Shown: in pieces, positions 37,401 through 52,400 of the stretch
Position numbering within the stretch: the first letter of the stretch is position 1
How the letters are laid out: each line of letters starts with the position of its first letter
NCBI GenBank assembly: GCA_035041965.1
Contig: JAPYMA010002833.1
Location: forward strand, 186,001-250,000
Direction: 5' to 3'
From: Anisakis pegreffii
Taxonomy: Eukaryota > Nematoda > Chromadorea > Rhabditida > Anisakidae
DNA: 64,000 bases
Program-made: the position numbers and the translations under genes
The notes under the pieces: model-generated
The model's database searches: none
The model's input: the letters and a program-made list of their open reading frames with translations, nothing else
Told to the model about the DNA's origin: nothing

Positions 37401-40400
37401 ATTTCTCGACCAACTATGAGAAGCAACCGCGTCATGCCGTATGTATATTCTCACTGACGTGATCGAGAAGTAAATGTTGATTAATATAGGTGTTACCTAG
37501 TGCAGTGGAAGTTTACCTGCCAGTGTCATCCATATTTGATGGAATCATTTGATATCTTCAGTTCGGTTCTACTTAATTTACTGAATCATTTGAGTTTTGG
37601 TGTTTCATTCATGGGAGCCTTTCCATTGAGCTTGCCGAAGCATTAGTCTGTGATGCGAGTCATCTCTTGCTATCAATTCCTCCTTCGAAATGATACCACT
37701 CATCTCTTGAATAGTCTTGCTTTTCGATCCGCTTCGTTGATGCGTTGGTACTAAGCACGGACAAACGACAGTTTTTTCTTTCAAGCAACTCGAAAATAAG
37801 ATACTGTGGCTATTGAAATATGCGCAAACACTAAGAAAAATCCTTTTAAAGCGCATGAACCAAAACCATTTTCGCACATCTATTCCAAAATGAAAAACGT
37901 GAGCAATCGAACGAGCCATTATTGAGCCGGTATTTTTGACAATATTAAGCAAAAAGCATTCAGTTTGATGGTTTCGTTTTTTGTTTTTCTAATTGCGCTA
38001 TAAAATTTCATGGATGTAATTCAAAGATTCGTGTTAATCGCAATTCTCTTATCGTTACGATATCCTTTTGTTTATGGAACGTTTAAAATCTGCAGAAAAT
38101 TGAATATGCTGATATCGAACCTTGTTGTCGTTTTGAATTGCAAAAGATCGCATTAATCAAAAAAAAGTAATTTCGATCAACTTATCGTATGTATTGCATG
38201 CATACGCGAAATGATAGAGTCGTGTATTGGGCGCATATGGAAGCTTTGTGAAGAAGGCGAATTCTTTCTGAGTCTTAAAACATCACATTGCTTTTTTTTC
38301 GCTTTAATACATGCCATTTTCGGATCCATTCTTTGTTTCGTATCGTCATTGAATCTCGGACAAGGCATCAAGCGAGAGAAGCGCTTTTTTTCTCAATATG
38401 CCAGCGAGATTAAGATGATGTATTGCTTTTATAATGCGTAATGGGAGGAGGAGTAGGTTAGTTGGTTGGATAACATTTGTGTATTTATTTGCATATTTGC
38501 ACTGGAGTTCAATCGAGTTGACATTCTTACGACGAATTGTGGAATCGTTTGCCGACTAAGTGTTGAGTGCTGTGCATCAACTTTTGGCTGTTGGAAAGAC
38601 ACGACTAACATCAACGTTTCACTTTGAAGTGGAGTTCCTTATTGAATGCTGGTTTCATCTCACATTGCGAGCTCATTTCAAATTCTATCAATTTTGTAGT
38701 CGAGACTCGTTGACGTGTAGAGTGGGTCGCCGATGTGTTTTTCGATTAATTGCTGACGTTAGCTTATCAACTGATAAGATGCTTGACGTGCGCATTTTGG
38801 TCTGTTTTGATGATTGTGAGCATTACGATGAGCTTATGCTCGTCAGTGTTGAATTTATACTCTTTCATTGTTTGTGTGTGTGCAATTTTTGATCCACTAT
38901 CGCAAATTTTTACGATGCGAACATCTTATATCGTGGGAAGTTTCGAAAGATTATATTTTGGAACAATGTTGATGAATTTGTTTGGTTAAATGATTTACTT
39001 TTAATGTCCAGATTCCGCATATTCATTTGTTTTATTGAGATTGCAATGTTTTCCCATATTCCTCAAGATAGTATTGCGTATGTTGGTTGTTGCTGGTAGC
39101 CCAAACTCATTTGATAATGAATTTGTTATTGTAGAAGAAGTTATGTTATAAATTTGATAATAACTGTAAACATGAGTAATGCTATGTTATGAAGTAGGAG
39201 GTGATGAGAATTGAAATTACAAGATTACATGTTGAGAGTAATAATTGATCGAATAAGGAGGGCGCACTCGTGCAGACCAGACCGACTGTCTCCATCAGAT
39301 TTCTCAGCTATACTAAATGAACGCTTAGGCATAAGGCCGTATGAACACGCATTTTCATATCACCTTTTGAAAACAGATATCTGTTAAGAGCAAATGATGC
39401 ATATGCATTTCAGCTATAAGATGTGCGATTGATTCTCTTTGGAAAAGAGTTTGCGATGTTCTCTGCTGCAAATAAATTCCAATATTCATAGAAGTCAGTG
39501 ATATCTTCGTTTAATTTAAGACATTGAAGGCGATCCTTCATTTAGCTGCTTGTCGTTTTACAATGAGATTAATTTCTTGTACTCACGCTAATGTAAAATC
39601 GGGACGGAATTCACATTTGTCGATTGAATGTACGGGCAATATTCGAGTGCTTGCTAAATGTCTCGAAAAAAAGAACCAAGATGTATCAAAGAAAGAGTGA
39701 ATCGCTTTGTTGTATGGGGAAAAGAATGCTGTAAAAGGGCTGAATAGATAGTAGCGAACGCAATTGACACCCTATTGAATTGGATGGAATCGGCTTTGAG
39801 TGGAGACTATTATTAGCTGTTATGTACAAACGAGCTTTTTTAATGCATTACTAATGCTTATGCTCTGCATCTATTATATTATAAAATTGATTACAATTTG
39901 TGTGAGGACGGTTGCAGAATTTTTTGTCGTTTCACTGCTAATATGGTGAGTGTTTGGTGAAATGAGCGAGAAGGAATCAGTGCTTTGAAAAACATTCTGA
40001 TCTTCTTTTAGTCTGTTTATGGTGTAGTCAATACGCATAACTCAATGATGATCCTCATATGCAGCAGCTTATGCGATCGTGTCAGTCGTAATGCATTCCT
40101 CAGAGTTGCTACCAGAACATCACCAGCTTACAGCTGCGCTTTCTTTTAAGTAAAGTGTTTCTATTAATGGGAAACAGGCCACTACTCAGTTCTCATTAAT
40201 GGATGTGCCGATTTACGGACGTATTCAATTTGACTATCTGCAAAGTGTTCTCAGTTCGCAAACTTCGAAGTGCTTGTGAGCCGTTGTCTAGGCCAAAATG
40301 TTCATCGGATCAGCTTATCGTTAGCTCATAACGGCGATGCAATGTTTGAAAATCACTGTCTGTAACGACAGGTTGAGCCTGTCCGTAACACCAATCGAAA

Positions 40401-43400
40401 TTGAATGTTATTCTGCTCTGTTTATTTCAGCGATTCATTTTCCATAGTTCTGCGGCGATGCTATTGAGGCTATTGATTTTCCAGTGGATTTGTTCACGCT
40501 CTCATGGATGAAGGCAAGCGAGGAGAATCCAATTTCACAGGACGATATCGATAGAGGATGTTGTTAGCGTGTGATAGTCAACTGAAATCAGCATTTGCAC
40601 TATTTGCATCGCTATTGTGTATGTAGAAATTGTGATTTTTAGATGTCTGCGAGCCTTCTTGTTCCTTGAAGCGTTTTCAAACGTTCGAACATTTTTCTTT
40701 GTGTATTATGGATAATTCTATCACAAGCCGCATAGAATGCCAACAAAGCAACAAATGAGTATTAAGAAACAAACTTCTTTCCATCATCAACAGTCTGCTC
40801 TGAAATGTATATCTGATATTGGTTAATGTCACATTGCTGGATGCTACTTCAAAATCACCGCTTCATTTTCGTGTTCAATCGAAAAGTGTGCCTTTCTCAG
40901 AGGGATACACTGATTTCGATTTTTTAGGAATGATAATCATCGCAACTCATCAAATATATTTTCATCAAAAAGTTTGTTCGATTGTATGTATGGCATTTTT
41001 TTGCGGAATACAATTGAGGAATGATATGAATTAAAGACCCGTAATAAGTTTGATTTGCTGATTAAATAAATAAATAAATAAATGGATTAGAGACATCCGG
41101 ATGTTTTCTAGAGGATATTCAATTTCTGTGATAATTGTTGCATTTGGCTATCTGTAGGAGGGATATGTGGAAATACAGTGGCTACGTGACGTGTTGCACT
41201 TTTTTTGCATCTTAGTTAATGGATCTGATTTTAGATCAGTACCATTTTATTTGTAGAGTCAGGTTTTTACATCCATGCGTTCTCTCCAGAAGCATAGTTT
41301 GCCACCTGGAGGAGCTCATTTTCAAGTTATTATCCGCAATTGTTAGAAAGCTATCCCGTGCCATCGAGCTACCAAAACGCATCAGAGGATTCTGGATGGA
41401 TCCAATCGTTATGTATTTTGAATTATTTTCCTTCGCTTGATGCGTTCGTTTCCTGTTCTGTTCGTCGCGAAAAAACCAAAATTTAGCATTCAAATTTGCT
41501 GGCAAAAATAAAAGAGATGTTTGAAAAAAGCGTTGAAAATGAAAATGAATGAGGTTGAGTGTGATAGGGCCGGTCGAGGGAATGAAACGTGGGACATTGG
41601 AAAGGAATGCACAAATGAGTGGATTATATTACGCTCATGAAAGACGCATGAATCAATGGCTCGCTCATCGCCGGCCGGCCGGCCGGCATCATAGCTCTAC
41701 TCTGCCGAACCGAAAATTTTGAGCAGTATCGCCTCGTGCACATAATATCATATTTGCTATATCCCGTATGTGCACACAATGAACATTGGCCATTGTGTTT
41801 CCATGTATAAAGAGGGCTAACACGAATGATGTTCAATATTATTACGATTATTATTCATTCACTGGACAGACCATTATCTCCTCAATTGACGGTTATTCAC
41901 TCGTTTATGAGGTGTTGCCTGTGGTTGTTATAGCGATCAGCATGTGCGCACGTTACTTAGATTGTCGTTCTTGATGCCCAGATTCATTTCCTGTCCATCA
42001 GCGTGTCTCATAGTACGATGGGGAGAGGCGATTTCTGAAGGTAATTAATCCAAAGGGAATAGGTATGTGGTTGAATAGGTGCTTTTGGCGCTGTTTAGCT
42101 TGGCTAGAGATTAAAAATTATTGATGTATGACTTGCGATTTCTGCGATCAGATCCGTCGTTTTATGTGTTCTAGTCGTTGTTGTTTGAGTGATCACTTCT
42201 CTTAAGTGATATGATTAGCAATAACCATCTAGTTGAGATGGATGGATGAGTATTAGTTTATGGTGCAGTGCATCAAGACAAATACCTTCCGTCTGCAATG
42301 TTAAAATCAAAATGGTGCATTACCTCTCAATATGTGCACTCGTCGCGCAATTGAATCAGTGTCGCTCAACTAATTTTTCTCATTGTCAGGTTAACATCTA
42401 ATGGATGTTGTACGCAACATTTCCTGTTTCTTTTTTCAGCTGCTTCAGTTGCATCAACTAACGTCCCTATGAGCCATTTTCCATTGCTAATGATTTTTGT
42501 ATATTTTCTTTGCCATGAAAGTATTGATGCCTTGAGGCTGAGATGTATATTTTTTTTCCACTTATTTTTCATTTTGCTCAAGGTTTTATTGGTTCATTCA
42601 CATAATTTTTTGTGCTCACTGTAGTGGGTGTTTTTTTTTGCATTTGTTGATTAGTATTCAAAGAAAGTGAGCCACAGATGGGTAGCGAAAACAATTCATG
42701 CCATTTTAGAGCCGTATCAGCAGATAAGCTGGTGTTTTTTTTTCGATCTAGTGCATGTTTATAAGCATGTTCATTTCATTTGAGAGACACTTTTATAGTG
42801 GTTGACAGCAGCGGAATAGCATTTCGACATTCACTTATGGCTAGAGAGTAACCTTAACAACCCTGGAAACGTGGAAACTGCGTGTAATTAATGCAATTCC
42901 AAGTTTCTTCTTTGGATGCAACCTTTCATCTGTTACTTTCACTTCTCACACGTTTTAAACCTGAATGATGCTTTTCCTGCTGCTGTCTATTGTTCGTAAT
43001 TGACGATTGTTTATTGTCATCTAAGCATAAAACAATTTGTCATGGGAAAGCATTGTTCCCACCGTTTGATGGTTTTTCTGAGTTTTCCGGCTATCTTCCA
43101 GACGAAACATTTTGTTTTGGCTTGTTTGTGATTAATGTTGACAATGCAATTCAATTTAGAACATATTGAATGAAGCGAGCAAAGGCGAATGCGATGCTCA
43201 GAAAGGGAAGTATTTCTACAAAATCATTAGAGGATTTTACGATGGATGAAGGAATGAATGAGTTTTCGATGTGAATATTTGTTTGTTAATTTAGTCATCT
43301 AGGCCTGTGAGCAGTGATGACGGTGATGTTGAAATGATTCTATTGAATTGTCACTTGATGTTCAAGTTTACTCTTTCAGTGCAACTCTTCTCTATCGTAT

Positions 43401-46400
43401 AATGACACTGCGGTGACAGTCCATGAATCATCCATCCATCCATCTTATTCACATACACATTTCTTCTGTAAACCGCATTCATCGTCTATCATTTTGCACT
43501 TATCATTGATTGCCTCTTTGGTTGTTCGATATTTCTTGCTGTTGTTGATTCAGACTATTTTCGGCTGTGATAAGAAGATTGAATAGTTCATATTCGTTTT
43601 GAGAGGTTAATTGTGTCGTTATCGACGATTACTAGTTTAGGAGGATTCGCGGTGTTCCAGGTCGTTTAATAAGATGGTGTCCTTGCGTAATGATTCAGCT
43701 TTGAAAGTACATATGAATGAATGATGGGTATGTACGATGCGCATGTATTCTTCACTGTGTGGTTAGGTGAATCTAGCTTAACAAATTCGATAAGGTAATT
43801 TTTTGATAAGGTTTGATTTGATAAGATCCTTTAGCATGGTAGCATAGTTTACGATTAGTCGATTCAATAACGCTTCCTGATTATCTGATCGTGAGTATGG
43901 CGAATGAGTGATGGTGAGTATATCGTGATGGCATCAGTCGGCGATGTCTGACGTTTTCGGTGAATCGTAGGATTGAAATATTGTGAAGCTTGCAGTCCTC
44001 TTCGTACCATCGATGTGCCCATTCACCTGTTGTGTTTACTCAACTGCCACACCGAAAAATTTTATTCCAATGCACAATGACCATTATTTTTGGCTGGTGT
44101 CATATCGTTCCTTGACTTCATTGTTCATTCAGCAGATAATTTTATCGTTAGTGCATAGGGAATATCGCATTGTTCATTGCGATTTTCTAAATTTTAGTTT
44201 GTGGAAAGATTTGCAGGCGGTTGGTGCGCAGCAAATAACTTATCACTCATTGCTTGTGTGCATGGACGCTGCTAATTGAAATCAGTTCATTCCATAACAG
44301 TAAACGATCTCTTTTCAAACGGAAAATTTCTAATCAAAACAGATAATTGAAAAAATGGCTTACAATTAAAAACGCTGCGTATTTCCAGTTTCTCATTTTG
44401 GGTGCCAGTTAGCAATTCGCTTCAAAACTAAAACAGAGGTACTCTATTAAAGTATTATACATCAACTGTGGCGTTCACGCACTAAAGCAGAAAAATGTCA
44501 ATTGAAACTTAATTATTTCTTCGATATTGACATCAGTCGTAGAGTTGAACAGAGAGTGAGAATCCATTAGGGAAATGTGAATGAAACATTAAACGCAGCA
44601 CTGAAAATGAACGATAGAATCGATTAACGATTATTCTTTTTCTTTTTTCGCTTCTTCGATGATGAGCATTTTCATTTTCCATGATTAAATTCGTCGTTTA
44701 GAATGGTGTCTATTCATGTGCATGATGTGGTGTTATTCAGTTCGATCGCTCGTCGTTAATTGCGTTCTGCAATTTTGACATGCACTCACTTCATCGATCG
44801 AATAAGATTTTGTTTTTGACAGATCTCCAGAATTCAGTTGAATGTCTTCATTCAGTATTTGGTTGATTTTCTTCGATGGCTTCTTCCTTTCAACCAGATT
44901 TCATATCTATTCTTCCTTGTGGATGTATTTAGATTGCCTTGAGTAAGGTAAAGAAATTCTGATTGTTTCCAATAAGACGTTGACATAAGGTGAGCTTAAG
45001 CTGGATTTCCTACTATATTCCTATTGTGATTGTGGTATTTCGATATCGATGCTGTTTAAAGAGTTCCATAGGTTTCCAATTTTCTAATCAATAGCAAACC
45101 GCCTCGATCAGTCAAGTGAAGTCGCACTGTTGAATGTGATTAATAGTTGTAAATTGTATGACGTTCATCTTTAGTGTCTCATTCATATGAATGCCACATG
45201 TCACGCAAGGATTTGTGTTTAAGATACGACGACCTTTCGTGTTCAACTCAGATCTTATTTTGGTTATCGATTACACTTATACGATTGTGATCGTCTAATT
45301 AGAAGAATTCTCATAAACTCGAATGAGCAGAAATGCTTTTTATTATTCATCAAAGGTTCCGTGTTTTAATCAGAGGCAGTTTATGGCCAGCCAATCCCTC
45401 TGAGAGACTCACAAATGGTTACACTGAAACCGGATTTGACTCAAAATGGTATCACTTGAACTTTATTGTTTGTCGTGATTCTTTCACTTCTCATCTGCTC
45501 TATACCGATATCGCAACTCAACGGATATACCTCTCACACTTTCCAATTATTCCAATGCAGTGTTCAAAATTTTCACTGCAAAACATCTTTGTGACATTGA
45601 GACAATATCTTGTGCGTTTTTTAGTTTTGATCGATACTCGTCGAATCTGGTCATTGCACTGATTTACATTTCGGTGCAGTTTCCAATTGTAACTTTTTCC
45701 AGATTTGTGCATAATGGCAGTGAAGAAACGCGATTTGTCTGTCCACGTTTGTAAAATGTATTCATGATTCATGATGCTTTTTTCGCCTCTTTTTTTTGTT
45801 GAGGTATTAGAGTTGAAATTCAGTCGTAGACAGCAGTTGTTTTTTGGAAATGTTATGAAACTAGTGGATTTTATGGGATTTATGTTGCCAATAACGAAGA
45901 GATAAAACGAGATTTTAAATGGAATTGTTGAGAATACTTTAGTTAGAGGCTTTATGAGATTAGTCATCTGTTTATGTGAGGATAATGACGTATTGGTTGC
46001 GGTCTTTTAGCTCGTCTTATGCAATGAATTTGCATAAGACGTCTTTCGGTTTATATTTGCGCAATTGAGCAGTGCCATTCGGCTTTTATGTCTGCTTTTG
46101 TTTCAGTTTTCGTCATTCTGATCGTACACTTACTTTCCGTTCTAAGCAGCAAATTTCATCCCCTCAGAAGGGCGATGTTTAGTGATGTTCGGGAAGTGAT
46201 TTATTGGGTACTAGCTAATCTGTCATGCACGCTGGCTTTTTTCGGTGATGGGAAATATTATGCCGACTTATCTGGTTTTTCATTCGACGATAAATTTTCT
46301 TTTTTATTAGATTGCGTGCATCATGAATCGGATGTGTTTGCTATTTGAGTCCTTTGCAATCGTGGAACATAAATTTTTTTTAACATATAAGTTTTCCAGC

Positions 46401-49400
46401 GTGTTTTCGTTATTACGTTTTCATTCATTCACTGGAGTAAACGATCGTTTTCATTGCTCACTGTTCCCATTTTCGAATGTCTTTTCATAGAATGTGTAGT
46501 TTCTGTGTCGCGAATTGATTCCGAACATATTAATAGCGTTATTGCATTCGGAAATTGTCTTCGAATCACATGATTCCAGCTGATATTGCGCCATTTGACT
46601 GGATTGCATTTGAGTGATTGGACGGATGAAAGTTTATTTTGATGTTGCTTATTGATGAGCAGTTGTGCACGAAAATGAACGGTACAGTTGATTTTTCGGC
46701 AAAATCGCCTGTTTTCTATCAGTTCGCATTCCCGGTTGACGATCATGATGATTCGGGCCCAGCAAATGATAACGTAAGTTTCATATGAAATCGACAAATG
46801 CACTAAATTCTCTGCTTACACTTCTGAGAGAGCATGAACGAATTTTATGCTGGAAACGTTCAGTAGTCTTAAATCTCAGTCACCTAGACTCGTTGAGTCG
46901 TCATATTAAACGGGTTAAATGAAGCTTTTGTCCCGTTTAATATGTCGAAACATTATTATGAACTATACTTATTGTCAGTGAAATTTTTATTAATTTCGAG
47001 AAAAAATTTTTATGGTCATCATTGTCGGCGATATTCTAAATTCACTCGCAACAGCTGTCGACTCGTATTTACTTTGGACAGCTTTTAACAATGTGACTGT
47101 ACGAATTGCATAACATGATGCATTTTTACAAAAATCTAACGGAATTTTTGGGTGTTAATCACGCAGCTGATTACATTTTTCCTCCTCAGGTATAGCTGGA
47201 AAATAGATTCAGCTTTAAGAGGAAAGTACGTTGTTCTGGAGTAGAGTAATCTTTGGAGAGAGAGAGTATAAAACGTAAGAGTAAAAGTTGTTTGTTACGA
47301 TGAGAGAATTTTTTTAACCAAATTCTCACATCGTAACAAACAAATTTCACTAAACAACAACCAAATCGTAATCAACGCGATTGAATAGTTGAATGAGTCA
47401 ACAACCTCATTGATGTTAACGGGTCGTAGAATAGAATCACAAGTAATCAAAAATTACTTATTGAGGAGTAACTCGTTGAATTCGTTCACAACTTTAGCAC
47501 TCTCAAACTATCAGTTTGTTCATAGCACGACAAAGTTACTTTGCTTTGGACAAAAAAAATGATTTTTGGTTGTTGTTTGAAAATTGTTGCTTCTGAAGAT
47601 TTTTTGATTTTCTTTCTTTCAGAATGCTTCGAACGATGAAGGTCGACCCGTTGAGGATAGGATTAGCGACATAAATCAACAGCTCAATCATCTTGTCTCG
47701 GAAAACTTGGTCAGTGAGAAGATTCATTTGTTACAGTATACTTATCTCGTTGACTTTTTGCACTCAATGTTGTGCATACGAGTTGTTCTTTTGAAATATA
47801 AACATTCGCAAAGTGGAATTTATCGCTGGACTGGGTACGTACGTTCAAGTAGTCAAAACGAGCCATGAAAGTGTCTTGTCAACTCTGTGGTCGTTTAAAA
47901 TCACATCAGAACGGTGCTGCCATTTAGTTGCGTATAATTCTCACAAGACTTCAATCCTTACAAGTCTTACAAGTGTCACTATTTTGTTTGAAGAGTCTTC
48001 AAAGCAAACTAAACCGACAATCAGATGAACTGACCGAGGCCAGAGCACAACTACGAGGATACAGTGGCGCATTAGGATTTTCACTCGGTAAGAATTTATT
48101 TATCTTTTGAATGTTACATTGTTTATTCAGTGATGTTCTTGAAGTCATTTTCTTTTCATCGCGCCTAAGTCAGGTTTTTTGTGAAGATTTTTACTTCTTC
48201 AAGAACGAGACTCTCATAGTTATTGCTGATTCGACCCGATACGATCAACATTGATGATTTATTTGATAACTGTACATGTTTCAGTTCATTTACGTGTCTG
48301 TGAGTACGTAACTTCAAACGGAGCCATCTCCGTTGCATATTAACAAACAAATCAAAAAATAATCAGTATTTCGCAGTTGAATGAACCTCATTTACATCAC
48401 GTCTTATATAATCTAATCGCGGAAACAGCAAAAACTTCAACTTGCAATCTTCAACTTATAATTTATAACCTTGCAACTTATAACTTGCAACTTTGTTTTG
48501 TAACTTTGCAACCTTCTCCCATGCATAATCGCTCGCAAAAGTAATCGAATTGATGATGTCATTTAATTCCAAATTGATGAAACGCTCACAGCTGCATTCA
48601 TTGTGCGCTCGTTATGACGTTCATCAAGCAAACGATTCCTATTCATAAATTAATTCATTGCATGACGTTTGTTGATTGCACCAGGTCTGTGTTTTCATTT
48701 CTGAATGAAGGCCTTCTGCAGATTAAGTTTTATTAATATATCCAAAAATTGTTGCTTGAACTTTTCAATTGCTCACAAATATTATTCCGTCCGTTTATCA
48801 GAGTTTTAACCTACATCATGAAGAACTGTCTTGCTAAGTGATTACGTCTCCTATAGACGCTCTATAATTGCGTTAGGTAGCTGTCCACGTCCTCAACAAG
48901 ATTAGATATCTCAGCGTCATGAGGCAATATCTTAGTTTAGAACGATGTGGATTACTTAGGTGACGTATCATTTTGTTATCTTCCTGAGGTGTTTATTCCC
49001 AATTCCTCAGCGATGGCAGCTTTCAAGAGAATGCACTTTCCATGTTTCGTGAGCAGTTGGTTAAAAATGTTTGTTTTCTGTGCATTAGTATGGATATATT
49101 AGGTATCAGCATTCTAAATACAATCGAAAAGTGAAATTTTCCCATGCTGAATGTCATGAAATATCAAATTGCGCTTTCGAAATGACTTGTTATTGTTAGT
49201 CATAGAGACATGGTGGATGAGCGTTATAGCATGTAGTTTTGCCGCATGTAAATAATAGGAAAGAATTGTAGGTTGAAAATTTTCAGTTTGAAACAGGATA
49301 TGGATGCGATGATAATGTGTTCAATAAGATGTGGCCGAATCTTTATCTCTCATCGGAAAACATTTTATGACCGATCTTATTCGATTGCATGTTTTAACCA

Positions 49401-52400
49401 ATTCATTTGTTCTTTGGACATTTTTGTTTAATGTTTGTTTTCGCGAAATGAAAATCGAACCTTTTGGAATGATGTGAAAATTATATCCTCTTCTGTTGTC
49501 TAGAGTTGACTAGAGCATACTGTATGATGATTGATGAAAACTTATTTTCCCGTGGTGGATTCAAATTTTTCATGAATGCGAAGTTTTTCATAGTTGAAGA
49601 AGGAGAATTTGAGTTCTTCTTATTGTCAGTAACCATATATAATGATAAAGTGGAACAACCAGTGTTGAGGTGAGAAACGCAGCAAGTTGAAATTAAAAAC
49701 AGAAATTTTGTGTTAGAATTGGACTGATTATGAGATTATTTTTTGAAGATTTATTATTTGGTGATAAACATTTTGGAGATCTCAGCGGAATAATCTCACT
49801 ATCGGTTTTGAAGAATTTTTCATTTCCGCACAGTCTGCTGCATAGTGCATTTGCGATGATCATCAAGGTTACATTCGAACACAGAAATGATGCCTTAGAA
49901 CCATTTAATGAGGGTTCTTGAGTTAAGCCATTCGATAATTAAATCTACGTTATGCTATTATTATGTCAATTTTTATCTAGGTGTGTTGCGAACGATTCCC
50001 CGAATATGTCCGTGCATATTTGCGTTTAAAAAGTAGCACTTTCTGAAACAAGTTGTAAAGAAACTTGATTTTCTGGAATCGATAATTGTGACGTTTCGGT
50101 TGATTACTTCCCTCCTGTGCCCTTTCAGTTTCTTCTTAGTGTTCCCAATGTTAATTTTTAATAGAAATGTGAATGTTAATTGTTCGTCAATGAAATGCAA
50201 TTTTCCGCAGTGCAAAAAGTAATTGCTAATTCTTGCTCATTAGTGCGTTCATAAGTACCAAAACGATGTGTGATGCGTTCATTTGAACCAATTTTCCAGT
50301 TTAATAATCAAATTTTCGTTCCCGTTAGGCGAACGAGTTTCCTTATAAGCAGAAATTTTGACTGCATTTCAAACTCTTACATCCTCATTCTCCATCGATT
50401 CTGAGTTGAATTGAATTTGTCATCTGATGTTGGCGTGTGGAATTGATGATACTTGCTGGATGGGTGCTGATTCCTATTTGAAATCGAATTTTGTGTGAAT
50501 GATTGCTGGGAATTCAATCCACTTCGGTGCTTGTCAAGGATTTTTGAAGGGCAGTCCATTGAGATGAAAAACAATATCGCAGTGAGCCGTTCATCAACCT
50601 AATGTAATCCAGTTTTCACTCGATTGAGTGGATTATCTCCTTGCATCATCCTTTCATTCTACTAGAGTTTACTCTTATCTTTTAAATACTATTCGTTGGA
50701 TCTTTAGTAACTTGGAGCAAAAATAGTCGCTCGTTGATAGATGAATCTCACGCATTTGAGTGAAAGTTTGAGAATGACAAGTTATTCGCCCGTTTTGATT
50801 AGTTATCTATTTTGTCGGTTAATTTCAGCGAAGCTCAGCCTAAATTTCATCTGACTATAGATGACGATAATGTATTACTTTGAATTTGCTGTATCACGTG
50901 TGGATTTGGGTAGCATTCTATCCATGAGATTGTTCCTGTTTCAAATTGTATTGCGATTTCGAATGGTTGATCATCTGATTGTTCATGAGACCTATTATAT
51001 TAATGAATGAATGGATATGTGGGAGGGTCTGTTCGACTCTATTATAATTGTCTTTCAGATAGGCAGAACATCACTTTCAAATGCTCGGATAGGTGATCTC
51101 ATATTGATGAAAATGTTTCGTGATAGAATTGTTCAACTGCCGAAAATCATTTGAGCTGAGACGATTGCTGACTGCTGCCTCTTTCTTCATTTTTGATAGT
51201 TTTCTTGCAATTTGTCGAGAAATGTCAGCAGAATGTCCAACCGATGTGCAGCAAATGTCAAGCGATTTTTTTTTTGCGCGGCTGATGGATAGATTTGTGT
51301 TCGTTGATTTAATAGGGCACATTGTAATTGTATCGTTACATTTTGTAATACTGAAGGTTCGAAAGGTCTTTTTTTGTTTCTATTAAATTGTCTGTGTATA
51401 TTCAATCATTTCAAATTACAACTGACATGTGCAGGTTTTTTTCCCGTTTCTGTCGAAGATATTCACCAATCGAAATGACGACGCTGTATCTGAATTAGTA
51501 CATTTGTTGCAAGTCACCAAAACATTCGACCACCTCAAACACGATTCACAAAATTATTTCTAATCAACACGACCATCGCTTGTTCATTTCAGCATCGCCT
51601 GATATCTGGCGGCCTTTTCTTGAATTATTCAGTCAAACTTGAATTCTTTTGAATGATCGTTTCTGTAGTCTTATCAGTGAATTTTTACAGATAACACATC
51701 AGATTCAGAAATCATTCGTTTGGAAGCATTAACCAAAGAGAACGTTCAGCATTCATCACTACTCGAAGTGTTCAACGTACCCGAATTTACAAGGATTCTT
51801 GTTTGCGGTAATATATCATGCCCGACAAAGAGCCTTTTCTTATATCGCCTTGATATGCCCTATCACTTCAATTGAAGCCTTATAGAGACCATTTGGTGCT
51901 CTTGAGCGTTTCCATTATCCTTACTAATAAATTCCCATTTCTGTGGTAGATGCCATATGAGGTTCTATCATTCACAGCATTGTTCCGTTCCGTCGTTATC
52001 GATACAACTTCAATAATTGGCCGTGATCAACTGATCTATGTCAAATTTGAACCAGTTACTCAAAACTGAATCTTGAGAGATGATGATCCTGAGGGAAATG
52101 CTTTTTCATAAGGAGGTGCACTAAATTAGCAATTATTGCAGATTTGAAACCACGTTTAGCACGTTTGCTGACGCCGTGTTTGCCGGCGTATTTGTTACTG
52201 GCTGCGTTCCGATACCACGATCATGCAAAGGATGAAGCTGGCCTCACCGGTCTCTTCTCTGCGGTTCATGTTGTACTCAAAGATACGGTCTCGGTATGCA
52301 TTCAATTAGCTTCTGCATTCTGATCTGTTAGATTGTGTACTGAAAAGTTTTCTCGTCACCACGTGTTCGTTTCTAACGAAATCGGATTGTGACTTGAAGT

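Larger units (their letters stand above)
37240..47622. other. Myosin intron 29 (10.4 kb)
   Basis: By far the longest intron of the gene, interrupting the coiled coil. It contains an (AAAT)n run near 41066, a (CCGG)n run at 41669-41687, three inverted repeats at 46013-46041, 46902-46944 and 47288-47343, and several open frames under 150 codons without recognisable homology. One plus-strand frame (46088-46348) begins with a signal-peptide-like segment. The intron may hold regulatory elements or a small nested gene; neither is proven. Confidence 0.5.

Noticed and set aside
45518..45967. 149-codon minus-strand open frame in the large myosin intron
   Set aside because: It is low-complexity and Asn/Lys/Ser-rich as expected from AT-rich DNA, overlaps a plus-strand frame, and has no domain or signal that I can recognise.
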